A stretch of DNA of 64,000 bases from Verpa conica (lineage: Eukaryota; Ascomycota; Pezizomycetes; Pezizales; Morchellaceae). Location of the stretch: the NCBI GenBank assembly GCA_033030425.1, contig JAUFSD010000005.1, positions 434,001 through 498,000 of the forward strand, in the 5' to 3' direction. Numbering within the stretch: position 1 is the first letter of the stretch; each line of letters opens with the position of its first letter. Positions 61,773-64,000 of the stretch are shown in pieces. The notes beneath the pieces are model-generated. The model was not told the origin of the DNA and made no database searches. It saw only the letters and a program-made list of their open reading frames with translations. Position numbers and translations under genes: made by a program.

Positions 61773-64000
61773 GGGTATTCAGTTTGGAAATATGGGGTTA
61801 GGTAGCTGTGGTAGCAATTTGTGTTGGACATGGAGATATATTTTTTGATTTCTTTTTTTCTTTTGGTTTTGGCATCTTGCATGGCTCTGTGCGAGCGAAT
61901 GGCGTTTTAAAGAGAAGCAAAAAAGGCGATCGGGACTTTTAATTGTGATGTAAAAACAGCACTCTTGGGTGATTAGCATAGTACTCATGGGATGGTGTAA
62001 AGTGTTCTTTAAAATTTTACCTAGTTTTTAAGTAGTGATCGTATTCTTATGCATTGTCTGGGTGCTAGATATTTTCCGAGTAATGTTACCTCATCGAGTT
62101 CCCACACACATTACTCTAATGAAAGGGCCCCCCTATTGAGTTAGAGCACAGGTTTTGGTATTCTTGTACCTAGGTTAGCTCATAGACGATCACTCGGCCG
62201 CCGTAGTGGACCGCAAAGAGCTACCCTTAATAGCGCCGAATAGGAGAAAGAACTTAGAGATCAGGCTCTACAACCCATAACCAGGAACCTAAGGATGCCA
62301 ACAGTCCTAGGAGGTTTTAGGACAGCGATTAGCAGCTGAAAAGCTCACATCAAAGGTCTTAGGATGTATACACAGATTTAAGAGTGTCTTCACCCAGGTG
62401 GTACGTATACAAGGAGTACTTTCTTAAGCAAGGGGTTGACGTAGAGTTACAGGTGGTTAGAGATTAACAGCTTAGGCACAACAGATTACTCAACGATGAG
62501 GCCAATCGTAACTACCAGATTATGTGCTCTGATGTGTGAGGGCGGGTAGCTATCTACCAAAAAAAGAAAGCAATCAGTTTTTAAAGTAGTATCATACAAT
62601 AATCAACACGATAGGCAGGACGAGTGACCAGATATGAAGGTAGAAAGACAGGTAGCTTTCTACTCTTCTGCTATTTCATTCAAAATCACAGTCTCATTTT
62701 CTAGGATTTAATTGAAAGCCTTACACAAACCCTTATTAGACGTGAGCTCAAAGTTAGGGTCTAGAAGATCGCTAATGGTATAGTTGTGTTGTAGGGGCGG
62801 CAGCTGCAGGGATAACTTTCTGGCTACTGGTACTAATTTGGTAAGGCAGGGCCTAGGTTACTAACAGGTCAAAGATCGTCTCACATTAATTAGGGATATA
62901 ATAAATATTGTTTCAGGTGGCTAATATCTCAACTAGACGAATAGACCTTGGGACGGCAGTCTCAATAACTTATTCAATTGCTTTCTCATATAGAGTAGTA
63001 AATACATCTATATCAGGTTAATAATCAGAAGATAATTCCTAAATGACATTAATGAATATGAACCCTAGATTTCTGTGCACTAGACCACCAGTAGTAAATT
63101 GGAGTTTGACGCCATATTCTCGTAGTTTCAAATAAGGCATTGAATATGTAATCACTAGTAGAGAGGTACTTATTCTAAACGAGCCAGATCGTGTAATAGG
63201 CATACTTCACGTGCACCAGAATGCTTTCCTTTGCTTCAAACAGTTTAATGTATGTACTATACATAGAATCTCGATGTATAACCCAAAATAGATACACAAA
63301 TCCTCGTAGACAAACTCGAACCTCTTAGTATGAATGTAAAAGTATTGAAGGATTATTTCGTAGTATTTCATTACCACGCATCTAACCATACACAAGACGG
63401 CAAAATCCGATGTACTACAGAAGCCGAGGGGATCTTTTGTGGACTCAGTGGGCCTTAGCCACATAAATCTTACGCTATCCAGCTAAGATCGATTGGTAAA
63501 CAACTCACCTCTATCTTATAAAGCTACAAAAAAGTATACATACAGCTACGTGGAGGAAATGGGAGAAAACACTTGGACAGCAACACCTAAACGCTTAGAA
63601 ATAAGACTTAAAGGTCAAAAACGCAATACATCTAATGTTACGCTCTAAGCCGGCAGGTGGCAGTCGGAGTCATACATTTCTATAGTGTGCACATACCCGT
63701 AGGCGACCTGCCCACTGTATCCCGGGTTACTGCTACCCTACACTCTGCTATGAGAGTTACATAACATTTACGCCTTCTCCAAGAGACGACTGATTAGAGT
63801 TCATCAACGCGCCACAGAAATCTTTTAGGTTTGCTGTCAAATACATGCTGGGTAAGATTTTATTATCCAATATGTACGAAAAATCTCTAGCTAGGGCCTC
63901 TAACAAATAGTTAATGCAATATCCACGAATTGCCAGATTTCACACGTTCTTATAGATTATATTATTCCCATTAAATACTTGTAAAAAACTGGTGTTTGTG
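61773..64000. other. 2.2-kb right end without an intact gene
   Basis: Only short frames are open (for example 63207-63464 minus, 85 codons). No conserved domain was recognised, and no LTR or inverted ends were found. The sequence could be decayed transposon DNA, but nothing in it proves that. Confidence 0.35.

Noticed and set aside
63207..63464. 85-codon minus-strand frame considered as a retrotransposon remnant
   Set aside because: Weak resemblance only; no conserved catalytic residues could be pointed to.

Overview
The window is nuclear DNA of a filamentous ascomycete (Pezizomycotina). The genes are broken by many short GT-AG introns (about 40-140 nt) with CTRAY-type branch points. The gene set is eukaryotic housekeeping, and fungal-type members are recognisable: Ncs2/Ctu2, Isa1, Irc6, Mcl1/Ctf4, Nup57, Tom5, Lcb1, Hda1 with an Arb2 tail. 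The high intron density (15 exons in HDA1, 8 in GAPDH, several exons under 15 nt) suggests an early-diverging class such as Pezizomycetes or Orbiliomycetes. That last step is inference.

Layout. 0-8.3 kb: ISA1 (5' end probably outside), SMD3, CTU2, ubiquitin-RPL40, an F-box/ankyrin fragment, NDUFA8, NUP57. 8.8-13.4 kb: TOM5, IWS1, a possible 70-residue gene, ATP16 and HSP10. 13.4-15.2 kb: no gene seen. 15.2-24.9 kb: PPT1, LCB1, IRC6, CTF4, a Cic1/Utp30-type L1-domain protein. 25.1-26.1 kb: an extremely AT-rich block. 26.5-30.5 kb: a large WD40 protein with SUMO- and PCNA-binding motifs. 31.2 kb: a 170-bp TA-flanked MITE. 32.3-40.9 kb: RNF10/Mag2 RING ligase, COG4, a mitochondrial carrier, VPS25. 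41.4-49.2 kb: HDA1 and UBP3/USP10. 49.2-52.9 kb: no gene seen. 52.9-61.8 kb: NDUFS1, GAPDH, COX5, RNase III. 61.8-64 kb: no intact gene.

All gene models were joined by hand from conserved protein sequence, splice consensus and phase. They are consistent in frame but have not been tested against RNA. Eight or nine genes serve mitochondria (ISA1, NDUFA8, TOM5, ATP16, HSP10, carrier, NDUFS1, COX5). Many neighbours are divergent pairs sharing 200-430 bp promoters (SMD3/CTU2, NDUFA8/NUP57, TOM5/IWS1, ATP16/HSP10, CTF4/L1-protein, carrier/VPS25).

The most interesting points are: a WD40 protein combining an N-terminal SUMO-interacting motif, two perfect PIP boxes and a WDxR motif, which suggests a PCNA-linked CUL4-DDB1 receptor; an apparent AT-AC intron in VPS25; a ubiquitin-L40 start codon split by an intron and followed by a 7-nt exon; and a 14-nt exon in HDA1 that carries catalytic zinc ligands.
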